Origin: Chitinophagaceae bacterium
Lineage (GTDB): Bacteria > Bacteroidota > Bacteroidia > Chitinophagales > Chitinophagaceae
Reading direction: 5' to 3'
Assembly: GCA_003151295.1 (NCBI GenBank)
Contig: PLXD01000472.1
Coordinates: 11,608 to 17,137, forward strand
Length of the DNA stretch: 5,530 bases
The translations under genes were made by a program, and so were the position numbers. The stretch's first letter is position 1. Every line of letters starts with the position of its first letter. The notes beneath the pieces are model-generated. The model searched no databases. It saw only the letters and a list, made by a program, of their open reading frames with translations, and was not told the DNA's origin. This document shows positions 4,943-5,530 of this stretch, in pieces.

Positions 4943-5530
4943 ATCGCCCTCCGGTTAAAAAATCGGAAAATCCGAAAAATACCCCCTTCGCCCTTTGAAA
5001 ATTCCCGGTCACTATTTTCCAGCCGAACCGCAAAAAGACCGCGCAAATGGCTGTTGGAAGATAGCCCTTCGCGTGCCTGGATAGGAACAATAAACCATTC
5101 CTTGTATAAAAATAATCGGACAGGAACCCTCGCCCGATCGTCGTACTTCCCTTGTCATAGCAGGTTGCCTCCAAACATACCCGCAAGCCGAATCCTTTCC
5201 GGCGGGCCCGGAAACACCATTCCGTCTCCTCCCAATAGAGGAAGTAGTCTTCGGGCAATAACCCCACTTCCCGTAAATGCGAAGCATGCATGAATAAAGA
5301 TCCGCCCGAGATATACTCTATCCCCGGGATCTGGCTTGCCGTTCTGGCAAATGATATGGTCGCCGACCAATAATTGACTTTGCCGCCCCCGTAAAACAAA
5401 ACTTTACCGGGATCCTGGAAACTCTTTGTCACAGCACCGACGATCGCCCCTCTTTCCTGTTGGGCCGAACGAACCAGTTCCCCGAGCGCACCGGGCTCCA
5501 CCGACATATCCGGTTTCAGGAGCCATACCC
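4929..5530 (-). CDS. Glycosyltransferase family 2 (3' part)
   Basis: The frame is open from the right edge to TAA at 4931-4929. The first full codon ends at 5528, giving 199 visible residues that start VWLLKPD. The ATG at 5507 is internal: the WLLKPD strand before it matches the GT-A LLN(N/P)D segment that normally sits around residue 80-100 of these enzymes, so an N-terminal nucleotide-binding part lies outside the window. Other family features are YISGGSLF (72-79), GLLPEDYFLYWEETEWCFR (89-107, containing the catalytic-type acidic cluster), RARRKGFGL and YFYTRNGLLF. These fit rhamnosyltransferase/WcaA-like GT2 enzymes of polysaccharide loci. The enzyme would act at the cytoplasmic membrane face, adding a sugar to a lipid-linked acceptor. 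The position usually Asn in LLN(N/P)D is Lys here. Donor and linkage cannot be read from sequence. It overlaps the Wzy-like gene downstream by 14 bp. Confidence 0.93.
   Translation of the reverse strand, partial: VWLLKPDMSVEPGALGELVRSAQQERGAIVGAVTKSFQDPGKVLFYGGGKVNYWSATISFARTASQIPGIEYISGGSLFMHASHLREVGLLPEDYFLYWEETEWCFRARRKGFGLRVCLEATCYDKGSTTIGRGFLSDYFYTRNGLLFLSRHAKGYLPTAICAVFLRFGWKIVTGNFQRAKGVFFGFSDFLTGGRYENK
4947..4952 (-). promoter_or_regulatory. Shine-Dalgarno-like GGAGGG before the Wzy-like gene
   Basis: Read on the - strand, CCGGAGGGCGATATG places GGAGGG four bases before ATG 4942, inside the end of the GT2 coding sequence (Gly-Gly codons). It supports this start. It stands out because the other two visible starts (583 and 1453) have no such motif. 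The spacing is short for an efficient site, and the motif could be incidental to the GGR codons. Confidence 0.45.

Noticed and set aside
5012..5370. Overlapping short frames on both strands inside the GT2 gene
   Set aside because: The GT2 frame carries clear family motifs; the others have none.

Overview
The window looks like part of a surface-polysaccharide (exopolysaccharide, capsule or O-antigen) biosynthesis locus, most likely from a Bacteroidota genome of moderate GC, perhaps a Chitinophagaceae/Sphingobacteriia-type organism. The taxonomic call is inference. It rests on A-rich start regions mostly without Shine-Dalgarno sequences, the protein families present, and tight overlapping genes. 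No 16S or other taxonomic marker is present.

Layout: two gene strings converge. On the + strand are the 3' part of a GT4 glycosyltransferase of the DUF1972/rhamnosyltransferase type (1-596, cut by the left edge), a class I SAM-dependent methyltransferase (583-1389) and a large polytopic membrane protein resembling DUF6311 with a C-terminal soluble beta-rich region (1453-3729). On the - strand, reading from the right edge inward, are the 3' part of a GT2 glycosyltransferase (5530-4929, cut by the right edge) and a multi-spanning Wzy/O-antigen-polymerase-like protein (4942-3707). The two strings meet tail to tail with a 23-bp overlap, so every base except a 63-bp spacer (1390-1452) is coding. 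No RNA gene, CRISPR array, insertion sequence or convincing promoter was seen.

How the genes may work together (inference): the GT4 and GT2 enzymes would add sugars to a lipid-linked oligosaccharide on the cytoplasmic face. The methyltransferase could methylate a sugar or act as a small-molecule modifier. The Wzy-like protein would polymerise or ligate repeat units on the periplasmic face. The DUF6311-like protein has a GT-C-like architecture and might transfer a further sugar or modify the glycan from the periplasmic side.

Nothing in the window forms a clearly unprecedented system. The points most worth a second look are the DUF6311-like membrane protein with its C-terminal domain, an A8 tract at the GT4/methyltransferase junction that could yield a fusion protein by slippage, and the terminator-poor convergent junction.
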